Part shown: piece by piece, positions 1 to 8,051 of the stretch
Layout: every line of letters starts with the position of its first letter
Position numbering within the stretch: the stretch's first letter is position 1
NCBI GenBank assembly: GCA_963675365.2
Contig: CAXXVA010000003.1
Location: 1,302,001-1,366,000, forward strand
Reading direction: 5' to 3'
DNA from: CAXXOK01 sp963675365
GTDB taxonomy: Bacteria; Bacillota; Clostridia; Christensenellales; Aristaeellaceae
DNA length: 64,000 bases
The notes under the pieces: generated by a model
What the model was told of the DNA's origin: nothing
What the model saw: the letters and a program-made list of their open reading frames with translations, nothing else
Database searches by the model: none
Made by a program: the position numbers and the translations under genes

Positions 1-711
1 AAGCCATTGCACAAACAGCTTGAGGAGATTATTCTGCAAAAATTGGATACCGAGGAATGGGCTGCCAATACCATGATCCCATCCGAAAACGAGCTGAGTA
101 AGCAATACGGCGTCAGCCGGATGACAATTCGTGCCGCATTGAACCGCATAGCCTCAATGGGACGCCTGTACAGCGTTCCCGGCAAGGGAACGTTTGTCAG
201 TACCGCTAAAATCGAAAGCCTGCCGCTGACCCAGCACGGCATCCGTGAGCAGCTGGAACAAATGGGCTACCAGACCATTACGAAGGTTATCGGGTTGGAC
301 CGCATGGAAGCCAACGCGAAAGTCAGCAAGCATCTTAACTTGCAGCCGAACCAGGAAGTCTACGAAATCAAACGCCTACGCATCGTAAAAAATATACCGT
401 TCAGCATTCATACCTCCTACGTTTCCGTTCAGGATTGCCCAAACATCGACCTGAAAAATCTGGAAGAAATGCAGCTGTGCGATATCATCGAGAGTATTTT
501 CGGTTACCCGATCCTCCGACGAGTAGAAACCCTTGAGTCCGTTGCGGCGCAGCCCGCGGAGGCCGTTTTGCTCGGACTTGAAAAAGGGCATCCCCTGCTG
601 ATGCTGGAAAACGACGTCTATACGCGCGACAATAAACCGATTGAATACAACAAAGTGTTATTCCGCGGCGACCGTATTAAATTGAGAATCGAATATAACA
701 AGGATTATTAA
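1..711 (+). CDS. GntR-family (UTRA) transcriptional regulator, 5' end cut by window
   Basis: DNA-binding regulator. The reading frame is open to base 1 (codons K-P-L-H precede the first possible TTG at 7), and 'PLHKQLEEII' is the usual start of a GntR winged helix, so the true start lies before the window. The winged helix covers about the first 70 residues, with 'PSENELSKQYGVSRMTIRAA' as the recognition region and 'GKGTFV' closing the wing. The remaining 160 residues, with 'EVYEIKRLRIV' and 'PIEYNKVLFRGDR', match the UTRA effector-binding fold of the HutC subfamily, which senses sugar phosphates or small metabolites. A strong terminator follows, so it ends its transcription unit. The effector is unknown. 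Confidence 0.9.
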   Translation, partial: KPLHKQLEEIILQKLDTEEWAANTMIPSENELSKQYGVSRMTIRAALNRIASMGRLYSVPGKGTFVSTAKIESLPLTQHGIREQLEQMGYQTITKVIGLDRMEANAKVSKHLNLQPNQEVYEIKRLRIVKNIPFSIHTSYVSVQDCPNIDLKNLEEMQLCDIIESIFGYPILRRVETLESVAAQPAEAVLLGLEKGHPLLMLENDVYTRDNKPIEYNKVLFRGDRIKLRIEYNKDY

Positions 712-735
712 TCAAGGACAGTGCTCATATGCCGA

Positions 736-768
736 GAAAAGCCCTGCCGCCGCACGGCAGGGCTTTTC
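736..768 (+). terminator. Rho-independent terminator after the GntR gene
   Basis: A perfect 14-bp stem (736-749 with 755-768) closes a 5-nt loop and ends in TTTTC-TT. It begins with A-rich bases, so it could also terminate minus-strand transcription of the cupin gene that ends at 944. Confidence 0.9.
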
Positions 769-943
769 TTATATCAGCAGGCACATGAAAATCCGTGCTA
801 GTCTGCAGCGTACGTGATATACTTCGATACCGCAATCTGGCTTTCTGTCCAGTCCGGACGGGCATCACCCCAAAATTCCGCAACATACATCCGAACGCCT
901 ATGGCATACGAAGCTGATATGCCCCAACAGATCATACACAGCG

Positions 944-2155
944 TTACTGCGCAGCCTCGGTCGTTTTGGGCATATTCGGATGATTGGGCCCAAAATGCTT
1001 GAGCATGACCAGCGGCTCAAGTTTGCTGGTGTTCGTAATCGTTACGCCATTACAAGCCGCTTCATGCGTAACAAAGAATTCGTCGTTAGACGGTTGTCCA
1101 TAGCGCATGAGCGTCGGCGTTTCGCAATCATGCCCCTGAAAGGTTCCATGACCCTGGATCAAGATAACGCCATGCGCCGCATGATCCTGAATGGTAACCG
1201 TCTGTCCGGGCATCACCGTAAGCTCCTTCGCCGCGACGTACTCATTGGCGTATACAATCCACTTCTCAACGCATCCGTCCGGAGCGTCCTCAATCACGAT
1301 AGGCGGGCGGAAGTAGTGCTTGCGGTAATCGGGATCCACGTTCTTTTCCCAATCGAGCAGCGAGAAGAGGAAATCGATATCGTTCTTTTTATCCTCGGGG
1401 CAGTTCTCATTGAGGAATTCCTTGGAATACACCTCGCCGGACGCAACGTTTTCAAAAACGGAGTTGACATCGCTATTCCATTGCGGTTCATAGGTCAGGT
1501 AAGAACCGGGCGCATGCAAAACGCCCATTGGCGTATACCAACCCGTTCCCAATTCGATGCGGAACGCGCGGGAAAGTTCGGTAATCCGGGTATCACATAC
1601 TTCATAATCCCGCAGCTTCTCCTTCACCTGCTCAGGCGTAACCTCCGGCGAAAACCCGAAGTACGTCGCGGGAAACGTACCGGGATGGTTGTTAAGCTGA
1701 TATGGAAAGTAATAACACTCGGGTTTCCCAAGGCGGTCTACCAGCGCGGCTTTTTCAAACGACAAATGGATATGGTGGAACAGCGGTACATTGTAATCAA
1801 AAAACTTCGCATACATCGGCCACGTTCCGTATTTCTCCAGGAAATCCTGTCCGATGGCACGTTCGCCCAGTTCCTCGATCACGTCTTTGAGTAAAATTCT
1901 GTCCGCCGGATCGTCTGTAGGTGCAATATAGCTTAACCCCTCGTCCGGTGCGGTAAGCGGCCCGTTATTTGCGGGCGTAACGGAAGAAAACCATCGTTCC
2001 TTAATCGCTCCGCGTTTTGTACCCAGCGCAAAATAATCATCAGGGTGCAGCTTCAGGCGGTGACCAGGCTGGGAAAACAAGCGGGGTACGAATACTGGAA
2101 AGAGCCTGAATACCCCGTTGCCCTGATGAAACAGTTCATTGATTTTGTTCGCCAT
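944..2155 (-). CDS. Phosphomannose-isomerase-like cupin protein
   Basis: A 403-residue protein resembling class I mannose-6-phosphate isomerase-like cupins. The H-H-I-H cluster in 'FHHIHLSFEKA' and the C-terminal jelly-roll segment around 'MPGQTVTIQDH' and 'GVILIQGHG' are typical metal-binding cupin elements. It probably isomerises a sugar or sugar phosphate, but the substrate is not evident. I chose the ATG at 2155, twelve codons inside the longest frame, because AAGGAGG lies 8 nt upstream (2170-2164). The gene is divergent from the LacI regulator at 2681 and may be its target. Its leader of about 290 nt could encode a short peptide. Confidence 0.7.
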   Translation of the reverse strand: MANKINELFHQGNGVFRLFPVFVPRLFSQPGHRLKLHPDDYFALGTKRGAIKERWFSSVTPANNGPLTAPDEGLSYIAPTDDPADRILLKDVIEELGERAIGQDFLEKYGTWPMYAKFFDYNVPLFHHIHLSFEKAALVDRLGKPECYYFPYQLNNHPGTFPATYFGFSPEVTPEQVKEKLRDYEVCDTRITELSRAFRIELGTGWYTPMGVLHAPGSYLTYEPQWNSDVNSVFENVASGEVYSKEFLNENCPEDKKNDIDFLFSLLDWEKNVDPDYRKHYFRPPIVIEDAPDGCVEKWIVYANEYVAAKELTVMPGQTVTIQDHAAHGVILIQGHGTFQGHDCETPTLMRYGQPSNDEFFVTHEAACNGVTITNTSKLEPLVMLKHFGPNHPNMPKTTEAAQ

Positions 2156-2199
2156 TTGTGTATCCTCCTTGTTTTGATCATCGTACGGCATCTGCCGGA

Positions 2200-2388
2200 T
2201 TATGCTTGTTTCTCCGTTTTCTTCTGCGGATACGGTATGTTATCAGGATCGCCGTGGGGTTCTCTTATGCATACAGCACAGAGAACCATCTCCGGTTCTT
2301 TGCGTTTCAACTCATACACGTTTTGCATCCTTAGAATAAAATCGTTTTTATTCCGAAGCAATATAACCAGTTGATCGCTGTGCCCCAC
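2200..2388 (-). CDS. Possible small protein in the cupin gene leader
   Basis: A 62-codon frame starting with GTG, directly upstream of the cupin gene and downstream of its predicted promoter. It encodes a charged peptide with two close cysteines ('LCAVC'). The ribosome binding site is poor (GAGG one base from the GTG), and I recognise no family. It may be a leader peptide or chance. Confidence 0.25.
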   Translation of the reverse strand: MGHSDQLVILLRNKNDFILRMQNVYELKRKEPEMVLCAVCIREPHGDPDNIPYPQKKTEKQA

Positions 2389-2454
2389 GCCTCAATTCGT
2401 CAGATTTCTATACGAATTTATCGTACTTCCACTCGAATTCGTGTCTTCACACGC

Positions 2455-2484
2455 AATTTATCACATTTTTGGCATGCCTGTCAA
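2455..2484 (-). promoter_or_regulatory. Predicted promoter for the cupin gene
   Basis: On the minus strand TTGACA (2484-2479) is followed after 18 nt by TAAATT (2460-2455). It points at the cupin gene and sits 25 bp from the LacI-type operator at 2509. Confidence 0.5.
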
Positions 2485-2508
2485 CCTGAAAATGTCGCAT
2501 TGCGGATT

Positions 2509-2520
2509 TAAACGTTTTTA
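2509..2520. promoter_or_regulatory. LacI-type operator, site A
   Basis: TAAACGTTTTTA with the CG centre typical of LacI-family operators. It is the exact 12-bp inverse of site B at 2634. It lies between the two divergent promoters, just upstream of the cupin promoter. Confidence 0.55.
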
Positions 2521-2571
2521 TCTCTGAGCGCCATAATTATCATTCCAAGAGCTGGAATTGGTCTCCGATAC

Positions 2572-2600
2572 TTGATTCCCAACGTAGTTTTCGCTATAAT
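2572..2600 (+). promoter_or_regulatory. Predicted promoter for the LacI regulator
   Basis: TTGATT (2572-2577), a 17-nt spacer and a perfect TATAAT (2595-2600). Transcription would start near 2607, with operator site B just downstream in the leader. Confidence 0.7.
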
Positions 2601-2633
2601 AAATGAAATTCTCAGGATATTGACCACTTATAC

Positions 2634-2645
2634 TAAAAACGTTTA
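2634..2645. promoter_or_regulatory. LacI-type operator, site B
   Basis: TAAAAACGTTTA, the exact inverse of site A with centres 127 bp apart (close to 12 helical turns). Its place downstream of the TATAAT fits roadblock-type autoregulation of the LacI gene. Confidence 0.55.
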
Positions 2646-2680
2646 TTGTTATCGGGGCAAGAAAGCGAGGAAATCGGCGC

Positions 2681-3736
2681 ATGGCGGGTAAAGTCAGTTC
2701 CATTCGTGACGTTGCAATGCGTTCGGGCACCTCGATCGCAACCGTATCCAACGTATTAAACGAACGGGGAAACGTCAGCGAAGAGCTTCAGGCCCGTGTT
2801 TTAAAAGCCGCGCAAGAACTCGGTTATGCAGCCAGCCCAATCGCGCGCAGCATGCGCAATCGAACAACAAATACAATCTGCGTTATTGTGTCTGATATCA
2901 ATTGTATATTTTTTGCGCCTGTACTAAAAGGTATACAGAAAGTATTATCCGCCGCAAAATACAACATCATGTTTTATGATTCCAATTACGACCCGGCCCT
3001 GGAGCGAAAATACATCACAGCCGCCAAGAACAGCTGGGCCGACGGATTGATCCTGGCAGGGCTGGCGCATCCGCATCATACCGAGTTTTATAAAAACATC
3101 GTAATATCGGATCAAAAGCATTTTCCTGCCATCAGCCTGGAAAACGATTTATCGGCAAGCGGATTCGATTCGGTGCTGATCGACGGCAAAAAAGCGGCCC
3201 GAACCGCCACCATGCATTTACTGGAACTTGGCTGCCGGGAGATTGTACATATCAAATCGCCGGAAATTACCGGCGCTTCCAGCGAGCGATTGCAGGGCTA
3301 CGCCGATGCGCTAAAGGAATACGGGCTCCCGGTAAACCCGTCGCTGGTTTTTCCCGGCGATTATTCAGCGATCAGCGGATATCATATTATACAAGCGCTG
3401 ATTCGAGCCAACACCAAATTTGACGGTGTGTTCGCGGCAAACGACCAGATGGCGGTCGGCGCGCTGCGTGCGCTGCGCGATGCGGGAATCGAGGTTCCCC
3501 AAAGCGTTAAGGTCGTCGGATATGATAACACATTCATCGCATCCATTGTGCAGCCGGCGCTGACAACCATCAGCGTTCCCGCTTACAAAATGGGGGTGGC
3601 CGCAGCCAAACAGCTGCTGGCCCGCATTGATAATCCAACCACGAATCCGGCCACGATCCATATGGATTATGAGCTGATGATCCGCCGGTCGACCATCGCA
3701 TCCGCACGGACCGGTTGGGATTTGGAATATTGGTAA
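2681..3736 (+). CDS. LacI-family transcriptional regulator
   Basis: A full-length 351-residue LacI/GalR repressor. Residues 6-30 form the helix-turn-helix ('IRDVAMRSGTSIATVSNVLN'), followed by a hinge helix near 'PIARSMRN' and a periplasmic-binding-protein-like sensor domain ('NTICVIVSD', 'DGVFAANDQMAVGALRAL', 'VVGYDNT'). ATG at 2681 has a weak GAGGA upstream. It precedes a sugar-acid aldolase and kinase on the same strand and faces the cupin gene, so it probably senses an aldonate or uronate intermediate. Two inverted operator-like sites flank its promoter. Confidence 0.92.
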   Translation: MAGKVSSIRDVAMRSGTSIATVSNVLNERGNVSEELQARVLKAAQELGYAASPIARSMRNRTTNTICVIVSDINCIFFAPVLKGIQKVLSAAKYNIMFYDSNYDPALERKYITAAKNSWADGLILAGLAHPHHTEFYKNIVISDQKHFPAISLENDLSASGFDSVLIDGKKAARTATMHLLELGCREIVHIKSPEITGASSERLQGYADALKEYGLPVNPSLVFPGDYSAISGYHIIQALIRANTKFDGVFAANDQMAVGALRALRDAGIEVPQSVKVVGYDNTFIASIVQPALTTISVPAYKMGVAAAKQLLARIDNPTTNPATIHMDYELMIRRSTIASARTGWDLEYW

Positions 3737-3832
3737 ACGCCGGCGCGGATGGAACAACCCGACCGCCGTACTGTGCCGACAGTGATCGCGAATCCCGGCA
3801 AATGATGACCCAATGGCAAGGAGAGGGACAAG

Positions 3833-4489
3833 ATGACGAAAGAACAGGTATTTGACCGGATACTCGACAGGAAGATCATCGCCATTATACGCGGTCAGCA
3901 AGCCGATATTATCCGCGGCCTTGCACAAGCGCTTTATCAAGGCGGCGTAGACCTGATAGAGGTCACTTTCAGCCAGAGTAAGCCTGAAACCTGGACCGAT
4001 ACACTGCAGGGCATTCATGAAATATCACAAATGCACGGTGACCGTCTGCTTGCAGGCGCAGGAACGGTAACGTCCGTGGACATGGTGCGGCAAGCCCACG
4101 AAGCCGGGGCAAAGTATATCATCTCCCCCAACGTCGATCCGGCTGTCATCGCAGAAACCCGCGCGCTTGGTATGGTTTCCCTGCCCGGCGCGATGACGCC
4201 CACAGAAGTGCAGCTGGCCTATAGCCTTGGCGCGGATGCCGTAAAACTGTTCCCGGCCGGAGCTCTCGGTCCGGACTATATACGCGCACTGCGCGCTCCG
4301 CTTTCGCAAATTCCGCTGATGGCCGTCGGCGGCGTTTCAGAAGAAAACGCGGCCGCCTGGCTGCAGGCCGGCTGCGTCGGCATCGGCGTGGGAGGCCATT
4401 TGGCCAACGCGGCGCTGGCAAAAGCCGGACGATTCGCAGAAATCACCGCCCTGGCAGAACGATACAGAAAGGCAATTGATGAAGCGTGA
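3833..4489 (+). CDS. dgoA: KDPG/KDPGal-type aldolase
   Basis: Class I aldolase that splits 2-dehydro-3-deoxy-6-phospho-gluconate or -galactonate into pyruvate and glyceraldehyde 3-phosphate in the cytosol. At 218 residues it has normal family length. The catalytic glutamate is E43 in 'IEVTF' and the Schiff-base lysine K138 in 'VKLFPA'; the phosphate-binding glycines ('GVGGHL') are near the C-terminus. AAGGAGAGGG precedes the ATG. Its stop overlaps the start of the next gene (GTGA), a 2-keto-3-deoxygalactonate kinase, which favours the galactonate (De Ley-Doudoroff) reaction over KDPG. That choice is inference. Confidence 0.88.
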   Translation: MTKEQVFDRILDRKIIAIIRGQQADIIRGLAQALYQGGVDLIEVTFSQSKPETWTDTLQGIHEISQMHGDRLLAGAGTVTSVDMVRQAHEAGAKYIISPNVDPAVIAETRALGMVSLPGAMTPTEVQLAYSLGADAVKLFPAGALGPDYIRALRAPLSQIPLMAVGGVSEENAAAWLQAGCVGIGVGGHLANAALAKAGRFAEITALAERYRKAIDEA

Positions 4490-5412
4490 AAACCACTCTC
4501 TGGATTGACGGCGGAACCACCAATACACGTTTCAGCGTAACGCAGGGCGGGGAACTGCTTTTGCGGCAGACGCGGCACGTGGGCGCTGCCGACGCGCAGG
4601 CGGAGCACAGCAACAAAGCGCTTCGTTCAGCCGTAGCGGAGGTGCTGAACGAACTTGCTATGCAGTACGGCGCGATCCATCGTATTTGCATATCGGGGAT
4701 GATTACCTCCGCCTCCGGCCTAATTGAAATTCCCCATTTGCAGGGACCGGCAGGGCTTGCCGAGCTTTCGCAAAACGTACGGAAAGTTCACTTGCCGGAG
4801 CTGGCGCCTCCCGTATACTGTATCCCAGGTATCCGTTTCGGCGATGCGGATATAATCCGCGGCGAAGAAACGGAACTGATAGGCTATGCGGCAACGGACG
4901 CCCTCTTTCTTCACTTTGGCTCGCACAACAAGGCAATCCTCATGCAAAACAGCCGCATTACAGCTTCCTGTACTACGCTGAGCGGCGAACTGCTTTATGC
5001 CGCAACGCACGATACCATTCTGCGTTCATCTCTGCCTTCACAGCCCCCGGAAACACTGACAAGGGAAGACGTTTTGCAGGGCGCGCAGGCCGCAAAGACC
5101 CAAGGTTTGCCCCGCTCCTTGTTTCAGGTAAGGCTGCTGACGACCCTGAGCGGATGGAGTACCGCACGGGCCTGGTCATATCTATACGGCGCGGTTGTGG
5201 CGCAGGATATCGTCGCGTTTGAACCGCTGCTGGCAGTTCGCGCCCCGGAAACTATAGCCTATGGCCGCCACCAGTTTGCTCAGGCGTTTGCGATTTGCCT
5301 CGGCGACAGGACGATAACCCAAATCCCCTACAGCAGCAGCGAAGAACTCAGCCTTACAGGTATGCGCCGCATTATGGACGCCTATGATTTGCTGCAAGGC
5401 AGCGCGGAATAG
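4486..5412 (+). CDS. dgoK: 2-dehydro-3-deoxygalactonokinase
   Basis: Phosphorylates 2-keto-3-deoxygalactonate with ATP to give the substrate of the aldolase before it. The 308-residue protein has the DgoK hallmarks: 'WIDGGTTNTRF' phosphate-binding start, 'ISGMITSASGL' and 'IRGEETE'. It starts with GTG overlapping the aldolase stop codon, so the two are translationally coupled. No galactonate dehydratase lies beside them; the IlvD/Edd-family dehydratase at 16.8-18.4 kb is in another operon. A terminator follows at 5532. Confidence 0.9.
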   Translation: MKTTLWIDGGTTNTRFSVTQGGELLLRQTRHVGAADAQAEHSNKALRSAVAEVLNELAMQYGAIHRICISGMITSASGLIEIPHLQGPAGLAELSQNVRKVHLPELAPPVYCIPGIRFGDADIIRGEETELIGYAATDALFLHFGSHNKAILMQNSRITASCTTLSGELLYAATHDTILRSSLPSQPPETLTREDVLQGAQAAKTQGLPRSLFQVRLLTTLSGWSTARAWSYLYGAVVAQDIVAFEPLLAVRAPETIAYGRHQFAQAFAICLGDRTITQIPYSSSEELSLTGMRRIMDAYDLLQGSAE

Positions 5413-5531
5413 CCGGAGCCATACTTGACCGCCGGCGGCACAGACCGCGTGAGGCTGCGTGCGAATCTCAACCCTCGATCCATAACAAAGATTATGGCCT
5501 GCCTTAAATGTTCATCAATCGGATAGGCAAC

Positions 5532-5559
5532 AAACAGCGGCGGTCATGCGCCGCCGTTT
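5532..5559 (+). terminator. Terminator after dgoK
   Basis: An 11-bp stem with one mismatch (5532-5542 with 5549-5559), GC-rich, 6-nt loop, followed by TTTCTTTA. It separates the aldolase-kinase unit from the nqr cluster. Confidence 0.75.
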
Positions 5560-5608
5560 CTTTATCCCTCCATTCGGCCCGCCCAAACATGATGATTGTA
5601 ATTCGCTA

Positions 5609-5637
5609 TTTTCAAAGCTTAGCAATTGCTATATACT
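5609..5637 (+). promoter_or_regulatory. Predicted promoter of the nqr cluster
   Basis: TTTTCA (5609-5614), 17 nt, TATACT (5632-5637). It is the best match in the gap between the dgoK terminator and nqrB. Confidence 0.5.
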
Positions 5638-5639
5638 AA

Positions 5640-5854
5640 TAGTATGAAAGATTGTAAAAAGACAAGCATCCCCCCAGAGAAAAAAGGATAGGGTTAGGAT
5701 AGCAAATCGTTTGGGCGGTTCGGTTCACGGCAGACAGGGAACCGTGGCGCCATACCATATATGCAAGTTATCATATAAAGTTCACTGGATGATATACCAG
5801 CAGCAATATAAAAAGCCCACATCGCCGATGAGTATCTGAAACGGAGGAATTTCT
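5640..5854 (+). other. Long untranslated leader of the nqr cluster
   Basis: About 210 nt without a convincing ORF between the predicted promoter and nqrB. It can form a 6-bp hairpin (CGGTTC with GAACCG near 5715-5745) and a short CTGG/CCAG hairpin near 5785-5805. I do not recognise a known riboswitch consensus; the FMN riboswitch core is absent. Confidence 0.35.
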
Positions 5855-6820
5855 ATTAAACTCAAAGATTATTTTCTCAAACAAAAGATGATGACACGGG
5901 TGCTGATTAGTTTGCTGCCCATTCTTTTAGCGGCTATTTATTTATTTGGCTTGCGTACGCTTGTCGTGCTGTCGGTCGTCACCACAACCGGCATTTTATG
6001 TGAATATGGCATCATGCGTTTGATAGACGGGAAAAAGGCCAAGGTTTCAGAAGCGGTTCTGGTAAGCAGTTTCCTGTTTACGTTAACCCTGCCGCCGACC
6101 GTGCCGCTGTGGATTGCGGCTGTCGGTATCGCGTTTGGCGTGATCTTCGGAAAGTGTGTTTTTGGCGGATTCGCCAAGAATGTTTTCAATCCGGCGTTGG
6201 TAGGCAGATGCTTCATCTATGTTGCGTTCCCGACGCATATGACGATCTCCTGGGCAGCGCCGTACACCAGCCTTTTGGGAGGCTTTGCAAAGTGGAGCGC
6301 CGGGGTTGACGCCATGACGTCCGCTACGCCGATGATTCTGTTAAACAAGGAAGGCGTCGTGACCGATTACCTGCGGTTGTTCCTGGGCAATATCTCCGGG
6401 TCGCTCGGCGAAACAAGCGCGCTTCTCATTCTGCTCGCCGCCGTGTACCTCATTGTGACGAAAACGGCTTCCTGGAAAATCATCGTATCCTGCCTGGCGT
6501 CGTTCGCGATTTTCAGCTCCATCCTCTACTTTACGGGTGTCATCCAGGCGGATCCGCTGTTTTCCATCCTGTCGGGCGGATTCCTCTTCGCGGCCGTCTT
6601 CATGGCCACGGACCCGATTTCAGCCCCGAGGCAGGAACTATCGAAGTATATCTACGGCGCGCTGATCGCCATCGTTGCGCTGATCATCCGAGCTTTCTCT
6701 CTTTTCACGGAGGGTATCATGTTTGCCATTTTGATCGTCAACGCCTTTGTACCGCTGATTGATCGGAACATTAAGATTTTAAAGGACAGGAAAAAAGCCG
6801 GAAGTCAGGTGACAGCATGA
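5855..6820 (+). CDS. nqrB: Na+-NQR/RNF membrane subunit B/D (NqrB/RnfD family)
   Basis: Integral membrane flavoprotein of a sodium-translocating NADH oxidoreductase. It is rich in transmembrane helices and carries the family signature 'FGGFAKNVFNPALVGR'. The covalent-FMN motif Dxx(S/T)GAT appears as D-A-M-T-S-A-T, with T158 as the predicted flavinylated residue and serine replacing the usual glycine. No ATG, GTG or TTG fits: GGAGGA (5843-5848) is placed for an ATT codon at 5855, and the translated start I-K-L-K-D-Y-F-L-K-Q-K-M-M fits as the protein's N-terminus. The first ATG (5888) has no ribosome binding site at usable spacing. At 321 residues it is as short as RnfD and lacks the long NqrB N-terminus. 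It overlaps nqrC by ATGA. Confidence 0.88.
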   Translation: MKLKDYFLKQKMMTRVLISLLPILLAAIYLFGLRTLVVLSVVTTTGILCEYGIMRLIDGKKAKVSEAVLVSSFLFTLTLPPTVPLWIAAVGIAFGVIFGKCVFGGFAKNVFNPALVGRCFIYVAFPTHMTISWAAPYTSLLGGFAKWSAGVDAMTSATPMILLNKEGVVTDYLRLFLGNISGSLGETSALLILLAAVYLIVTKTASWKIIVSCLASFAIFSSILYFTGVIQADPLFSILSGGFLFAAVFMATDPISAPRQELSKYIYGALIAIVALIIRAFSLFTEGIMFAILIVNAFVPLIDRNIKILKDRKKAGSQVTA

Positions 6821-7416
6821 AAAAAGGGCGAATTTATACGATTGTTTTTATGCTGATCATCAGCGCGGTTTTCACATTGCTCCTGGCAGGGGCAAACGAG
6901 CTTTATCTGCCGAAAATTCAAGAGAACGCCAAGATTGCGGATATGAAAGCAGTTCTTTACGTATTTAATCTCAGTCAGGACGGCAGCTCCGAAGAGATCC
7001 TAAAGCGGTTTGAACAAAACGTTAAACAGGCAACGGTTTCCGGCGTCGATTTGTATGAATATTCAACAGCGGACGGCACGCTGACTGCCTACGCGATTCC
7101 GTTTACCGGGCGCGGTTTATGGGGCAGCATATCCGGTTATTTAGGCGTTTCGGCGCAGCTGGACCGGATCGTCGGCATTGTTTTCACCGATCAGAGCGAA
7201 ACCCCGGGCCTTGGCGGACGCATTGACGAATTGGCGTTTCGCGAGCAATTCAGGAATATCGCGATTACCGCCAATACAACGCTCGCCTACGGCGCCAGCG
7301 GAAGCGGTCAGATCGACGCCATTACCGGCGCGACGTTAACGTCCAATTCGGTGATGCGCATTATCAACCAAGTACTGCATGAGACCGTAAGCAAGCTGGG
7401 GGTGACAGGCAAATGA
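6817..7416 (+). CDS. nqrC: Na+-NQR/RNF subunit C/G (covalent FMN)
   Basis: A single N-terminal transmembrane anchor (residues 7-26) followed by an extracytoplasmic FMN-binding domain. The flavinylation motif is perfect: D167-A-I-T-G-A-T173, so an ApbE-type flavin transferase must act on it; none lies in this window. 'SETPGLGGRID' is the conserved family segment. At 199 residues it has RnfG length rather than the roughly 260 of classical NqrC. It overlaps both neighbours by ATGA, indicating coupled translation. Confidence 0.9.
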   Translation: MKKGRIYTIVFMLIISAVFTLLLAGANELYLPKIQENAKIADMKAVLYVFNLSQDGSSEEILKRFEQNVKQATVSGVDLYEYSTADGTLTAYAIPFTGRGLWGSISGYLGVSAQLDRIVGIVFTDQSETPGLGGRIDELAFREQFRNIAITANTTLAYGASGSGQIDAITGATLTSNSVMRIINQVLHETVSKLGVTGK

Positions 7417-8027
7417 CTGAGAAAGTAAGAGACGTCATATCCAGAAACGTTTGGAAGGAAAACCAAGTCCTGCGTATGATTCTGGGCATCTGTTCCAGCC
7501 TTGCCGTCACAAACTTGATGGTCAATTCGCTGGTGATGGGGCTCGGGCTCACGTTTGTGACCGCGCTGTCCAGCTTGACGATTTCACTGCTGCGCAACGC
7601 CATCCCGCACAGAGTCAGAATGATCGTACAGACGCTGATTATCGCCGCGTATGTTATTTTTGTCGATATTTTTCTCAAGGCGAATATGACCGATATCAGC
7701 AAAGCGCTTGGCCCGTACGTCGGGTTGATCATCACAAACTGCATTATCATGGGGCGCGCGGAAGCCTATGCGCAGAAAAATCCGCCGTTTGTATCGATGC
7801 TGGATGGTTTCTTCGCCGGCATCGGCTATACGATTGTGCTGCTGATCATCGCGCTGTTCCGGGAGTTCCTGGGCTTCGGCACAATCTTCGGATACAACGT
7901 GAATTTCGTCGGGTTTGAAACCTGGACGATTATGGTGATGCCGCCCGCGGCGTTCTTCCTGATCGGCATTTTGATTTGGATTACCTCGAATATATTCTCT
8001 AAAGACAAGGGCCAAAAGGCCAAATAA
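7413..8027 (+). CDS. nqrD: Na+-NQR subunit D
   Basis: A 204-residue hydrophobic protein with about six transmembrane helices. It resembles NqrD more than RnfE: 'LGICSSLAVT', 'RVRMIVQ', 'GLIITNCIIMGRAEA' and 'PPAAFFLIGILIW' are close to NqrD segments. With subunit E it forms the membrane core that holds an iron centre through conserved cysteines in the half-helices (C27 in 'GICSS' and C112 in 'TNCI' are the candidates). Confidence 0.92.
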   Translation: MTEKVRDVISRNVWKENQVLRMILGICSSLAVTNLMVNSLVMGLGLTFVTALSSLTISLLRNAIPHRVRMIVQTLIIAAYVIFVDIFLKANMTDISKALGPYVGLIITNCIIMGRAEAYAQKNPPFVSMLDGFFAGIGYTIVLLIIALFREFLGFGTIFGYNVNFVGFETWTIMVMPPAAFFLIGILIWITSNIFSKDKGQKAK

Positions 8028-8051
8028 GCTCAGAAAGGATCGAGTACCGCT

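Noticed and set aside
980..1894. 304-codon plus-strand frame opposite the cupin gene
   Set aside because: It is antisense to a gene with clear cupin motifs and a strong ribosome binding site; its own translation has no recognisable features.
5640..5854. FMN riboswitch in the nqr leader
   Set aside because: The conserved AGGGTGAAATTCCC-type core and partner helices are not present.
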